In this document: positions 1-8,200 of the stretch, piece by piece
How the letters are laid out: each line of letters starts with the position of its first letter
How positions within the stretch are numbered: the first letter of the stretch is position 1
Virus record (IMG/VR): IMGVR_UViG_3300032240_000022
Location: 1 to 24,969 of that record
Length of the DNA: 24,969 bases
DNA from: a virus
Reading direction: 5' to 3' (one strand)
Position numbers and translations under genes: made by a program
Notes under the pieces: generated by a model
Seen by the model: the letters and a program-made list of their open reading frames with translations, nothing else
Databases searched by the model: none
Told to the model about the DNA's origin: nothing

Positions 1-132
1 CAGTTCTGCTAACCTACCTTGTTGTTGTAACTCTACCAACTTGGCTTGTGCTTCGGCTTTCGCAGCTGGGTCGGGAATAACCTTATCCAGAATCTTCATG
101 CCTACACCAATAATATCGTCAACTCCAAACAT
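1..132 (-). CDS. Holin-like protein, N-terminal part (cut by window edge)
   Basis: An open frame of 44 codons starts at ATG (132-130) and runs off the left edge. The start follows an AAGGAG ribosome site 5-6 bases upstream that is built from the last Lys-Glu codons of the preceding gene. The visible protein has a short hydrophobic/amphipathic beginning, then the segment KVIPDPAAKAEAQAKL followed by a Gln/Leu helix. Many phage and gene-transfer-agent holins of the three-transmembrane type begin with a similar IPDP-AA-KA-Q pattern before their membrane segments, which would lie beyond the edge. Function would be inner-membrane permeabilisation at lysis. The family call rests on this N-terminal pattern only; the membrane helices are not visible. 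Confidence 0.6.
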   Translation of the reverse strand, partial: MFGVDDIIGVGMKILDKVIPDPAAKAEAQAKLVELQQQGRLAEL

Positions 133-134
133 AT

Positions 135-587
135 CTACTCCTTAATACCCCAAGTTAAATACCATGCTATAAATGCTGCTGCTGCAAAACAATACAATTG
201 AACTCGCCTTACCGCCTTTATATCGTGCTGATATTCTTCGTTGTCTTTTCTCTGAAGGTTTTCAATATCTAGCTTGATTTTCAAGACCGCTTCCCACTCT
301 TTAGCACCGTACTTCTTAACAAAATCAATCTTTAATCTAGCCTCCTCATCGGAGATTTGCTTCTTATGATTCCATGCTTCAAGCGCTTTAATTAGCGCCA
401 TTTCTTTTCTTGCTTCTGCTTCCCGTCTTGCCCGTAATCGTTCTTGGGCTTGCTTCTGGGCTACATCTAAACCGTCTTTTTGTATTCCTTCAATGCTTTT
501 AGACAGACTTTTTGAGGCTTCTCGACTTGCATCAAGACTCCCACTAAGAGTTTTCACTCCTTCGGTTATACCAAACGGGTCTGCCAT
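135..587 (-). CDS. Coiled-coil protein with C-terminal membrane helix, unknown function
   Basis: 150 residues. A Ser/Lys-rich N-terminus (about 1-35) leads into a long charged helix (about 36-128, rich in Arg, Glu, Lys, Gln) likely to form a coiled coil. One hydrophobic segment (about 129-148, CFAAAAFIAWYLTW in its core) ends the protein. The topology is that of a tail-anchored membrane protein. It lies directly upstream of the holin-like gene (2-base gap, with that gene's ribosome site inside its last codons), so a role in lysis or membrane attachment is possible, but no family is recognised. The start ATG (587) has only a weak A-rich ribosome site and probably depends on translation from the gene before it. 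Confidence 0.75.
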   Translation of the reverse strand: MADPFGITEGVKTLSGSLDASREASKSLSKSIEGIQKDGLDVAQKQAQERLRARREAEARKEMALIKALEAWNHKKQISDEEARLKIDFVKKYGAKEWEAVLKIKLDIENLQRKDNEEYQHDIKAVRRVQLYCFAAAAFIAWYLTWGIKE

Positions 588-598
588 ACTTTTTCACT

Positions 599-808
599 TT
601 ACATAACTCCGCCACCAGCGGCAGGAACGGATGTCGCATGGATGGAAATGTGCTGTTTAAGGTTTAAAGGCGCACTGCAGTCTGAGCAGGTATCAGCAGA
701 AAGTTCAGACTCATCAAGGTCGTAACCACAGGCACGACATTCAATATGAACTTCATGTTTCGGCTGAACCAGACCATCTACAATCTGGGCTTCAATTACT
801 TGTTTCAT
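599..808 (-). CDS. Small zinc-ribbon protein
   Basis: 69 residues with two Cys-x-x-Cys knuckles (C24/C27 in CRACG and C41/C44 in CSDC) separated by 13 residues, the layout of a structural zinc ribbon. The C-terminus is Gly-rich (AAGGGVM). The start overlaps the stop of the preceding gene by one base (TAATG), with no good ribosome site of its own, so translation is probably coupled. Small zinc ribbons in phage late blocks may bind nucleic acid or brace a virion protein. Neither is shown here and the exact family is not recognised. Confidence 0.75.
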   Translation of the reverse strand: MKQVIEAQIVDGLVQPKHEVHIECRACGYDLDESELSADTCSDCSAPLNLKQHISIHATSVPAAGGGVM

Positions 809-1407
809 TATGCTTTGGGCCAGTTTGCAGTTACAGCAGCCAATTCATCTACAGTAGTTGTAGCAGCAATAGCGGCAACCAAACGAGTGCATTCTGTAAC
901 CACAGCAGCACGATAAGTTGCTACATCAGCTGGCACATCAACGCTACGCTCTACCTTACGGATAATCATCCAATCAGTAGAAGATAGAAGGCTATTAGCT
1001 GTGGCTTTAACTGTAGCGGTTTCTGTAGTCTTTAGACCTTTAGTAACCAAACGCTCAGAGGTATTAACCATCTGTTTTGTAGCTTCGTCATAGACTTGTA
1101 CATACAAAGGGTTGCCGTTCTGATCTGATTCTTCACGGTCATTTAATAACTTAGCAGCACCAGAATAACTGGCTTCTACTGTGCTGTTTGTCTCATTTAC
1201 ACGGTAGGCTGGACCAGTAATCCAGTAATACTTATCATTAGGGCGAGTGCCATGAATGATTTCCCAAATGCCAGCTTGTAGCTTTTCGGCAGGGGTTGAA
1301 GTGCGGAGGAACACGGCAGAATACTGCTGTGAACCAATGTTAAAAGGCATATCTAACGGGAGGATTTGAGTTACCTGTCCGTCTTGTACTACTGCAAAGT
1401 TGCTCAT
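808..1407 (-). CDS. Tail-fibre accessory/assembly-like protein
   Basis: 199 residues. The N-terminal half (1-110) resembles the small proteins that accompany tail fibres, with FAVVQDGQVTQIL at the start and a Tyr/Trp-rich middle (DKYYWITGPAYRV). The C-terminal half (about 140-199) has the pattern WMIIRKVERSVDVP, then an Ala/Thr-rich helix pair ending in ELAAVTANWP, seen in DUF4376-like and fibre-assembly chaperone tails. It directly follows two very large surface-type proteins, fitting a chaperone or cap for them. The ribosome site for the next gene downstream is the TAATG junction. The link to fibre assembly is inferred from the C-terminal pattern and position. Confidence 0.6.
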   Translation of the reverse strand: MSNFAVVQDGQVTQILPLDMPFNIGSQQYSAVFLRTSTPAEKLQAGIWEIIHGTRPNDKYYWITGPAYRVNETNSTVEASYSGAAKLLNDREESDQNGNPLYVQVYDEATKQMVNTSERLVTKGLKTTETATVKATANSLLSSTDWMIIRKVERSVDVPADVATYRAAVVTECTRLVAAIAATTTVDELAAVTANWPKA

Positions 1408-1431
1408 ATTATTACTCCTGTTAAAAAATTG

Positions 1432-4400
1432 TTAACGCCCTAAAGCGCTCTTAAATGGGTATTCGGCAAATGCCATGTAAATATAAGTTCCACCTGATGC
1501 GTTTCTATCTGTACCAGCTTGTCTTAATTTAAATCCATTTGAAACAAAATCCATTAAATCTGTTCCTGAAAATTCAGCATCAGAATAATTTGGATATAGT
1601 ATTTTATCAACAGTATTTTCAGGGTCTCTAGCAGAATCTTGAATAGTCCAAGCAGAAGTTGAATCTGACCGCTTAAGCATTACAAATTTAGGTCTAAATC
1701 CTGTATATACAAATGGACCATCAGCAGAACCATTACCTGTATAGCTACCAAAAGCACTAAAACCAGCTATTTGTGACCAGCAATAGGCTACATAAGTGTC
1801 ACCATTAGAATTTGTGTTTCCTGTTGTTCCAATACTAAATACAGATGATGTTGGGCTTGTGTTATTCCAATAAATTGAATTTGTGTATGGCGCAGAAGTT
1901 TGTTCTAAAAACAATGTAGCAGTTGGCCCAACTGATTTTGTATAAGTAGCCCAACTACTACCAGCTATACTTCTTGATTTAACAATAACCATGCTAGGTG
2001 CAACACCAAGTCCATGACCAACAGTAGCGTTTGCTCCGCTTCCTGTATAAAGAACAATACTAAATCCAGCGGTAGCATTAACGCTTACTGTTGATGTAAT
2101 AGAACCAGCGGTATTTGTAGTGTTAGTGCCTTGACCAGCTTGCCATTGCCAGCCTACAAAAGATGAACCACTATAATTTACTCCAGCCGCAGTTCCTAAA
2201 CTAAATCCATTTGAATTAAACGCAGTAACCCTTTGTGCTGAATATTCTTCTGCTCCTGTAGTATCGGTAAATAAAGTATTACCAACACCTCTTACAGAAT
2301 CAAACAAATCATTGTTAAAGCCAGCATCAGTTCTTGATTTAATCCATACAAAATCAGGTTTAAATGGTGCGGCATTAGTGATTGACCTTGCAGAGCCATT
2401 ACCTGTCCATAAAGTAGCATCCATTACCAAGTTACCCTGTTGGATAGTAGGTGTTGGTAGGTTAGTTGTACAGAGAGACTTATAACCAGATGGCGGGGCG
2501 TACGTAAAAGCGTACTGACCAAAGTTAGCAACAGCAGTTGTTGTTCCGTATAAAGAAATTGCTGGAGTATAGTTTCCACTTAAACCACTATATGCTTGTC
2601 CAAGACTAGAACCATTTTTATAAAATGTTAATGTTCCAGCATCCATGTCAAGAGCTACACCAACAACATCACCATTTGAGGTTGTTGAACCATAAGAAAC
2701 TCCTGATGAATTATTGTATTTTGTAGCAATTAATCCATAAAAACCATAAGATGTTGCAGTTTTTCCTACATAATTACCAGTAGTAAAAAATGTAGTCATG
2801 TCATCAGTTTTTGTAAGTCCTATAAATAAATAATTATTTCCTGATGTTGGGCTTACTTCCCAATAATATTTTCCACTTGAAACACCCATAGTTGAAATAA
2901 TAGTATTCCAATCAGCAGCAGTTGATGATGCTTGTAAATTACCATTTGATGCAGTTAAATTTGTATTTTTTAACAACGGATTCATTACGCAATAATTTCC
3001 ACGAATAATCCCGCCTACATCGCCAGTAACATTGTATGGAGTCCACTGTGTAGGTACATCAGTCATGGAGTCGTAGGTAGAATTACCTGTTGCATAGGCA
3101 ACGATAACTACACCAGAGCCACCTGTACCGCCAGCTTGTCCAGTACCAGTGTACATACCACCACCACCACCGCCACCAGTATTAGCTGTACCGTTTGCGC
3201 CAGGTGAGCCAGCAGCACCTCCACCTCCAGAGCCACCAGCACCAGGAGAGCCGCCTATATCTGCACGACCGCCACCGCCACCGCCACCTGCATATGTTGT
3301 ACCATTAATCCATGTAAGACCAGCACCACCAGCACCACCACTATTTCCGCTACGGTCTCCACCAACAGCACCAGCTCCACCGCCGCCACCTGCTCCGTTA
3401 AACGCACTAGCACCTGTTCCGCCAGTAGAACCTTGACCAAGAGTACCAGCACCGCCTGGACCTCCACCGTGACCAGCACCACCACCTGAGCCACCAGCTA
3501 TACCATCACCAGGAGTTGCACCAGCACCACCGCCAACAGCAGTTAATGAACCAAATGTGGAGTTTGAACCGTTTGTTCCGTTGTTGTTAGTACCACTAGA
3601 GGCTGCACCACCAGCACCGCCAGCACCTACAGAATAGGCAAAAGTCTGACCTGGGGTTACAGCCATTGTTCCTTGTATTAAACCACCAGCACCACCACCG
3701 CCACCAGCACGATTACCACCACCACCGCCTCCAGCTACAACAAGGTAGTTAATAGATGTGACATTGGAAGGAACAGTATAAGTACCAGAACCAGATGTGT
3801 ATGTTGTGTATTGATAAGACGGAGTTACTGAGAAGTTATTCGTGGTCCAAGTATTGTTATTACCTGAGAAGTCTAAGCCTAATGTACCTGTAGACGAGTT
3901 GTTGCTAAACGGCAAATAGAATCCGTTAGTACCGTATGTATTTGTGTATTTCTTACTTGTCCAGTTGCTAAATTGGTCATACTGCCCGAATGCTGTGGGG
4001 GATAGAGCTTGACCGCCAATAAAATTGACTTCAGTCATATAACCATCAAAATAACGACCACCACTACTTGTTCCCATGTAATGAACTACTGCACTATTAA
4101 TTTTGGTGTTACCTGTTTTTGAACCTGAAACCATTAACACATTGTTTACATATACATTTTGCGTTGCACCATTATAATTCCACACAATATGATACCAAGC
4201 GGCAGGGTCTCGAAATACAGCAGTTGTATTTAAGTTTGAAGCACCTAAAACAGCGTTTAAAGTGCCGTTATCAAATTCAAGAGTATCAACAGAACTTGTA
4301 TCAGCTTGAAACAAAACATGAAGTCCTGAATCAATAATTCCAAGTTTTATCCATCCACTCCATGTCCATGCTTGAAGATTTCCAGCACTAGCTGGAGTGC

Positions 4401-4593
4401 GATTCAAATAAGCAGACGCAGAGCTACGGAAACGCAAAGAGCGTGACATTGGGTTTGGCACATTAGCTACGGGCCAGTTATTAGTCTGTTGTGCTTGAGT
4501 TACATCCGTCATGTTCCATACGCCAGACGCAGAAGACTGGGTAGGTGTAGCTGGAGTTTTGCGGATCACACCGCCTGGGTATCTTTTACTCAT
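1432..4593 (-). CDS. Giant virion surface protein: LamG-like, Gly-rich insert, SPRY-like, three C-terminal modules
   Basis: 1053 residues, a paralog of the gene just upstream, with which it overlaps by 4 bases (ATGA). Order: a concanavalin/LamG-like domain at about 58-205 (core RFRSSAS, TWSGWIKLG, FRDPAAWYHIVW); a Gly-rich block at about 258-504; a SPRY-like domain around 565-700 (SSGKYYWEV, then DVVGVALDMDAGTLTFYKNG); then three copies of a roughly 90-100 residue module, each with a P-x-x-V-x-x-K core and ending in YVGWQW, YVAYCW or YMAFAE-type strands. The last resembles domains annotated as DUF7483. Such modules occur in fibre- or spike-associated proteins of environmental phages, so a receptor-binding or host-glycan-binding role is likely but unproven. 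The C-terminus is FKSALGR. Confidence 0.85.
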   Translation of the reverse strand: MSKRYPGGVIRKTPATPTQSSASGVWNMTDVTQAQQTNNWPVANVPNPMSRSLRFRSSASAYLNRTPASAGNLQAWTWSGWIKLGIIDSGLHVLFQADTSSVDTLEFDNGTLNAVLGASNLNTTAVFRDPAAWYHIVWNYNGATQNVYVNNVLMVSGSKTGNTKINSAVVHYMGTSSGGRYFDGYMTEVNFIGGQALSPTAFGQYDQFSNWTSKKYTNTYGTNGFYLPFSNNSSTGTLGLDFSGNNNTWTTNNFSVTPSYQYTTYTSGSGTYTVPSNVTSINYLVVAGGGGGGNRAGGGGGAGGLIQGTMAVTPGQTFAYSVGAGGAGGAASSGTNNNGTNGSNSTFGSLTAVGGGAGATPGDGIAGGSGGGAGHGGGPGGAGTLGQGSTGGTGASAFNGAGGGGGAGAVGGDRSGNSGGAGGAGLTWINGTTYAGGGGGGGRADIGGSPGAGGSGGGGAAGSPGANGTANTGGGGGGGMYTGTGQAGGTGGSGVVIVAYATGNSTYDSMTDVPTQWTPYNVTGDVGGIIRGNYCVMNPLLKNTNLTASNGNLQASSTAADWNTIISTMGVSSGKYYWEVSPTSGNNYLFIGLTKTDDMTTFFTTGNYVGKTATSYGFYGLIATKYNNSSGVSYGSTTSNGDVVGVALDMDAGTLTFYKNGSSLGQAYSGLSGNYTPAISLYGTTTAVANFGQYAFTYAPPSGYKSLCTTNLPTPTIQQGNLVMDATLWTGNGSARSITNAAPFKPDFVWIKSRTDAGFNNDLFDSVRGVGNTLFTDTTGAEEYSAQRVTAFNSNGFSLGTAAGVNYSGSSFVGWQWQAGQGTNTTNTAGSITSTVSVNATAGFSIVLYTGSGANATVGHGLGVAPSMVIVKSRSIAGSSWATYTKSVGPTATLFLEQTSAPYTNSIYWNNTSPTSSVFSIGTTGNTNSNGDTYVAYCWSQIAGFSAFGSYTGNGSADGPFVYTGFRPKFVMLKRSDSTSAWTIQDSARDPENTVDKILYPNYSDAEFSGTDLMDFVSNGFKLRQAGTDRNASGGTYIYMAFAEYPFKSALGR
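1678..1769. repeat. DNA-level repeat copy A, shared between the two giant paralogs
   Basis: Positions 1678-1724 match 4830-4876 with a single base difference in 47, and 1736-1769 match 4888-4921 with a single difference in 34. These encode the start of the last C-terminal module (TGFRPKFVMLK region) and the preceding GFSAFGSYTG. Other parts of the two genes have drifted much further at DNA level, so this stretch looks recently homogenised. Confidence 0.85.
3082..3822 (-). other. Gly-rich domain insertion inside the giant surface protein
   Basis: Codons 258-504 of the host gene are absent from the upstream paralog. The paralogs match on both sides: NTWT-x-NN-x-S-x-T just before and TYDSM-x-D-x-P just after. 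The insert starts with a beta-type lead (GTYTVPSNVTSINYLVVAG) and continues with poly-Gly runs of up to seven residues interspersed with Ala, Ser and Asn, returning to VVIVAYATGN. This matches the Gly-rich domains (Gly_rich_2-like) of phage fibres; related poly-Gly sheets form the tips of some T-even adhesins. The DNA is locally GC-rich with CCACCACCG runs on the plus strand, which creates spurious Pro-rich frames on the other strand. Confidence 0.8.
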
Positions 4594-7070
4594 CTTGCAC
4601 GAGCCATTTTAAAAGGGTTTTCGGCAAACGCTATGTAAATATTTTGAACTGTGTAATTAAAATCACTATCTGATGACCTAATTTTAAATCCATTAGCTAA
4701 AAAATCAGCCACAGTTGCAGTATTTTCTGCATTGGCAAGGCTTGGGAAAAGCCTTGCATTTTCCACATTTGATGTATTTCTAGTGCTATCAATAATATTC
4801 CAATTGCCTGTATCACCTGATGCTTTCAACATTACAAATTTAGGTCTAAATCCTGTATAGACAAATGGACCATCAGTTGTAAATGTTCCTGTATAGCTAC
4901 CAAAAGCACTAAATCCAGCTACAGGTGCAAAACAGTAAGCTACATAGGTAGCACCATTGATTGTTGCATTATCAGAAGTTCCAAAAGTTGTGCTTGTTAC
5001 GCCACTTGCACCCCAAAATGGGCTTGCAGATTGAACTGCGGCACCAGTATTTAATTCTAAGAATGATGTTGCTGGACTAGACAAAGCACTATGATAAACA
5101 AGCCAAGCAGAAGTAGAATTTCTACGCTTTAAAATTACCATGCTAGGTGCAACACCTAATCCATGCCCTACTGTTTGATTTCCTGAACCAGCAGTAAAAG
5201 TAACTACACTAAAACCAGCTGTTGTATTTACAGAAACAGTAGAAGTAATTGTGCCGTTGGTATTAGATGAAGTTACACCCTGACCAGCTTGCCATTCCCA
5301 TGCAACATAAGTCCCAGCGTTTGTATTAACATTCCCGCCAGAGCCAACGCTAAATCCTGTAGAAGTAAATGCTGTTAAATCGTTTACTCTAGTTTCATCA
5401 CCAGCTGTATCTTGAGACTGTAGTGTAATTGTTGCACCACGAACAGTATCAGTTAAATCATTTCCAGTGGCAGCGCCCCTTTGTTTAATCCAAACTAAAT
5501 CAGGCTTAAACCCTGATGCTGTTGTCAATGTTTGGCTTGTGCCGTTGCCAGTGTATAACTGAGCATCCATAAACTTATTACCAGCAGGAATAGTCGGCAC
5601 TGGCAAGTTGTATGTATTGAGCCTATTAAACCCTGTTGGCGGGGTGTAAGTGAATGGTTGTTGACCGAAGTTTGTGTACCAGCCGTAGTTATCGCCTGTG
5701 TTTCCGTACATAGAAACTTGTGGGACTATTGGCGATGTTGGTAAATAAGTAAATACTGGACCAGCTCCAGTTACGGGATTACCAGAGTTTTGCCATGTAC
5801 CATTTTTACCAACCCACATCTTAGACGCATCTATATCGTAAGCAATCATAATGACATCACCACTTACAGCAGAAGCTACAGTACCAGTAGAGCCATCGCC
5901 TTGTAAATTACCATTAGCTTGGTAACTACGAGTAGTTGAACCACCATAAGCATCACTCAAAGTAGATGTAGTGGTTGTCATAACGCCAACCATATTGTTC
6001 CCAGTGCTACCAGTAGAGCCAGTTAAAGTAGCTTCAAAATACCATTTACCGCTAGACGCACCTACAGTTGCACGGCAAGTAGACCAAGGAGAGCCAGTAT
6101 GCCCAACACCTATTCTAGTTAAGTTACCTTGCGTTGGAGGATTGTCATAAGTATCAATTGGACTTAAAACGCAGTAGTTAGCAATTGTAGAACTCGCATT
6201 AGACGGTGAGTCCAACATAGAGTCATAGGTAGAGCCAGAGGTTAAACTAATATTGTTTACTGTCCAAGTATTACTGTTCCCGCTTGAATCATTACCTAGC
6301 GTTGCTGTGCTGGTAGTGTTATTAAATTTTAGATAATATCCGTTAGTTCCGTAAGTACCAGTATAAGGAATAGGTTGCCATATACCATTAGCATCGGTTG
6401 TTCCAAATGAAGATGGAGTAAGAGCTATTCCGTCAATAAAATTAACTTCAGCAATTTCTCCATCGTAGTATTCACTGCTATATCCACCAATAGTATGTGA
6501 AATTGTATTGTTTACTTGTAAATCTGAGTTTTGCGATGGAATTGTTCCACTAGTCATCACATATTGCACACTATTTACATACAAACGGAATCTATCAGTA
6601 GAACTTCCATTCATTGTTGATGTTGCAGAAGTTGTGTCTACTACGCAAACTACATGATACCAAGCTGATGGGTCACGAAATACAGCCGCAGTTTTCCAGC
6701 TTGGAGATGAGCCAGCAGTTTGAGCAATTTGCAATGTGTCATCACTGCCAAAGTTAAAAACAAACCACGAAACAGTTGAATAACCAGCATTAAGAATTGT
6801 ATTAATTGATGCTAATTTTCCTCTTTTTACCCAAGCACTAAAAGTCCATGTTTTGCGATTAGTTGCACTAGCTGGAGTTCTGCTTAAAGTAGCAGATGCA
6901 CTACTTCTAAACCTTAAAGACTGAAGAATAGGGGTTTGAGCAGCGGTGGGCCAGATACCCTGACCTTGGTACTGCATCTGTTGAGAGAGCGTGTATTCGC
7001 CACCAGCACTCTGTAGAGTTACTGTTGGTGCAGTTCCTGAAAGTAATGCGCCTTTGTAGCGATCAGACAT
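4590..7070 (-). CDS. Giant virion surface protein, LamG/SPRY-like with three C-terminal modules
   Basis: 826 residues. LamG/concanavalin-like domain at about 50-225 (SLRFRSSASA, WTFSAWVKRG, FRDPSAWYHVV, YYDGEIAEVNFIDG), a linker, a SPRY-like domain at about 335-480 (SSGKWYFEATLTG, then VIMIAYDIDASKMWVGKNG), and three tandem modules at about 506-594, 620-715 and 735-820. Each module has a core like GFKPDLVWIKQR or GFRPKFVMLK, a W/D/R segment, a GF strand and a terminal YVAWEW, YVAYCF or YIAFAE strand. It is the shorter paralog of the next gene, lacking the Gly-rich insert. Ribosome site GAGG lies 5 bases before ATG (7070). Most likely part of the fibre or spike apparatus; receptor binding is inferred from domain content. 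Confidence 0.85.
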   Translation of the reverse strand: MSDRYKGALLSGTAPTVTLQSAGGEYTLSQQMQYQGQGIWPTAAQTPILQSLRFRSSASATLSRTPASATNRKTWTFSAWVKRGKLASINTILNAGYSTVSWFVFNFGSDDTLQIAQTAGSSPSWKTAAVFRDPSAWYHVVCVVDTTSATSTMNGSSTDRFRLYVNSVQYVMTSGTIPSQNSDLQVNNTISHTIGGYSSEYYDGEIAEVNFIDGIALTPSSFGTTDANGIWQPIPYTGTYGTNGYYLKFNNTTSTATLGNDSSGNSNTWTVNNISLTSGSTYDSMLDSPSNASSTIANYCVLSPIDTYDNPPTQGNLTRIGVGHTGSPWSTCRATVGASSGKWYFEATLTGSTGSTGNNMVGVMTTTTSTLSDAYGGSTTRSYQANGNLQGDGSTGTVASAVSGDVIMIAYDIDASKMWVGKNGTWQNSGNPVTGAGPVFTYLPTSPIVPQVSMYGNTGDNYGWYTNFGQQPFTYTPPTGFNRLNTYNLPVPTIPAGNKFMDAQLYTGNGTSQTLTTASGFKPDLVWIKQRGAATGNDLTDTVRGATITLQSQDTAGDETRVNDLTAFTSTGFSVGSGGNVNTNAGTYVAWEWQAGQGVTSSNTNGTITSTVSVNTTAGFSVVTFTAGSGNQTVGHGLGVAPSMVILKRRNSTSAWLVYHSALSSPATSFLELNTGAAVQSASPFWGASGVTSTTFGTSDNATINGATYVAYCFAPVAGFSAFGSYTGTFTTDGPFVYTGFRPKFVMLKASGDTGNWNIIDSTRNTSNVENARLFPSLANAENTATVADFLANGFKIRSSDSDFNYTVQNIYIAFAENPFKMARAR
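4830..4921. repeat. DNA-level repeat copy B, shared between the two giant paralogs
   Basis: Partner of 1678-1769, same orientation, about 3.15 kb apart. Two near-identical blocks (47 and 34 bases, one difference each) are separated by a short variable spacer of equal length (11 bases) in both copies. Confidence 0.85.
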
Positions 7071-7079
7071 CTAAACCTC

Positions 7080-7454
7080 TTAGCTAATGTTTTCGTAAGA
7101 AATAACAGCTTCCAAATAGTTAGCTGTTCCTGCTGTAATAACTACAGACTGGTTCTCCATTAGATAGAATGCGGTTGATTTATCAGTTACGATTAAAGAT
7201 GCTCCTGCTGGCACAGATATATTATATGCCAAACGATAAGCTGTACCACCACCAGAGGCAGCTGAGTTAACAGAAACCGTTACAGTAGCAGCAGTTGAGC
7301 CGTTTACATTAGAAACAACAATGTCATCTACCTTGTAGACTAGACCACTAGAAGCGGCATTAGACAGCAAGGTCGTTGCTGAAGTTGTAGATAGGGCTGC
7401 ATACGAAGTAGTACCGTAAATAGCCGAGACGTTAACAATATTTGGATTTGCCAT
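7080..7454 (-). CDS. Small beta-rich virion protein
   Basis: 124 residues from ATG at 7454 (MANPNIVNVSAIYG). A TTG 18 bases upstream keeps the frame open but is unlikely, because a perfect GGAGG (7464-7460) sits 5 bases before the ATG. That ribosome site is formed by the last Gly-Gly codons and stop of the preceding gene. The protein is rich in Thr, Ser, Ala and Val with no charged clusters, and is predicted all-beta (VTVSVNSAASGG, YRLAYNISVPAGASLIVTDK). It resembles small tail- or head-surface proteins of environmental phages that sit beside fibre genes. No enzymatic residues are seen; a structural role is inferred from composition and position. Confidence 0.75.
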   Translation of the reverse strand: MANPNIVNVSAIYGTTSYAALSTTSATTLLSNAASSGLVYKVDDIVVSNVNGSTAATVTVSVNSAASGGGTAYRLAYNISVPAGASLIVTDKSTAFYLMENQSVVITAGTANYLEAVISYENIS

Positions 7455-7455
7455 T

Positions 7456-8190
7456 TTATCCTCCGAAGACAAGCGCCATGGCTATGGCTTTACCAGTTGT
7501 AATACCCGATGGGGTAGTAAAAGAAAGTGTTCCAGAGCCATTGGTTTGAATGACCTGACCGCTAGTACCATCTGCGCTTGGTAGCGTAAATGTTGTATTT
7601 GCTGCAATATTATCTGCTGCTTTTAAGGCTGTATAGTTAGTTCCATTATCGGTATCCTCATATAGCTTAATATTAGCACCAGCTACTGATGTACCAGCCA
7701 CATCCATTTGAGTGATACCAGAAATTGTACCGCCTGTAATAGCAGCGGAAGGAGTTCCTAAAGACGTTAAATAAGTAACTACATCTACAACGTTTGTGCC
7801 GTTATTAAACACTAACATAGTCTTACCAGCAGGAACCGCAACGCCTGTGCCTGTGGTGTTTTTAACAGTTTTAGTTGCTGTTGTGCCGTTATTGATGATG
7901 TATAACTTCTCAATCTGGCATCCAGAACCAAGGACTAAGTTACCTGTATAACCTATTCCAGCACCAGATTCTGTAAGATTTAGGCGTAAATTACGGGCTG
8001 TTTGGGTAGCATTTGTGTCTGTAAGCGTTACAGTAACGTCTGCTGCGCTTGAATACGCTACATCAGCAGAGCCTGTGATGGCTTCTTGGATTGCAGTTCC
8101 AATATTGGTATCGGTAGTAATACCCCAAGTTCCAGCCTGTTCACCTGTGGTTATTAGCTCGAATTTTAATTCACTATACGTGGATGCCAT
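7456..8190 (-). CDS. Virion structural protein, fibre-type
   Basis: 244 residues. The N-terminus YSELKFELITTGEQAGTWG with TNIGTAIQEAITGSADV is a recurrent pattern in marine and freshwater phage structural proteins. The middle (IEKLYIINNGTTA, VAVPAGKTMLVFNNG) is a beta-sandwich-like repeat of strands, and the C-terminal part (TFTLPSADGTSGQVIQTNGSGTLSF) is the type found in fibre shafts and adhesion proteins. It ends in GKAIAMALVFGG, whose final Gly-Gly codons double as the ribosome site of the next gene. A tail fibre or spike component is likely; the exact position in the virion is not known. Confidence 0.75.
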   Translation of the reverse strand: MASTYSELKFELITTGEQAGTWGITTDTNIGTAIQEAITGSADVAYSSAADVTVTLTDTNATQTARNLRLNLTESGAGIGYTGNLVLGSGCQIEKLYIINNGTTATKTVKNTTGTGVAVPAGKTMLVFNNGTNVVDVVTYLTSLGTPSAAITGGTISGITQMDVAGTSVAGANIKLYEDTDNGTNYTALKAADNIAANTTFTLPSADGTSGQVIQTNGSGTLSFTTPSGITTGKAIAMALVFGG

Positions 8191-8200
8191 TTTTTATCCT

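Noticed and set aside
3149-3436. Pro-rich open frame on the plus strand (poly-Pro stretches)
   Set aside because: It is the antisense of the poly-Gly region of the giant surface protein; GGN repeats always read as CCN-rich frames on the other strand. No ribosome site.
3255-3494. Val/Leu-rich frame on the minus strand within the Gly-rich domain
   Set aside because: Shifted reading of the GGT/GCT repeats of the real gene, with no start signal; hydrophobicity is a by-product of the repeat.
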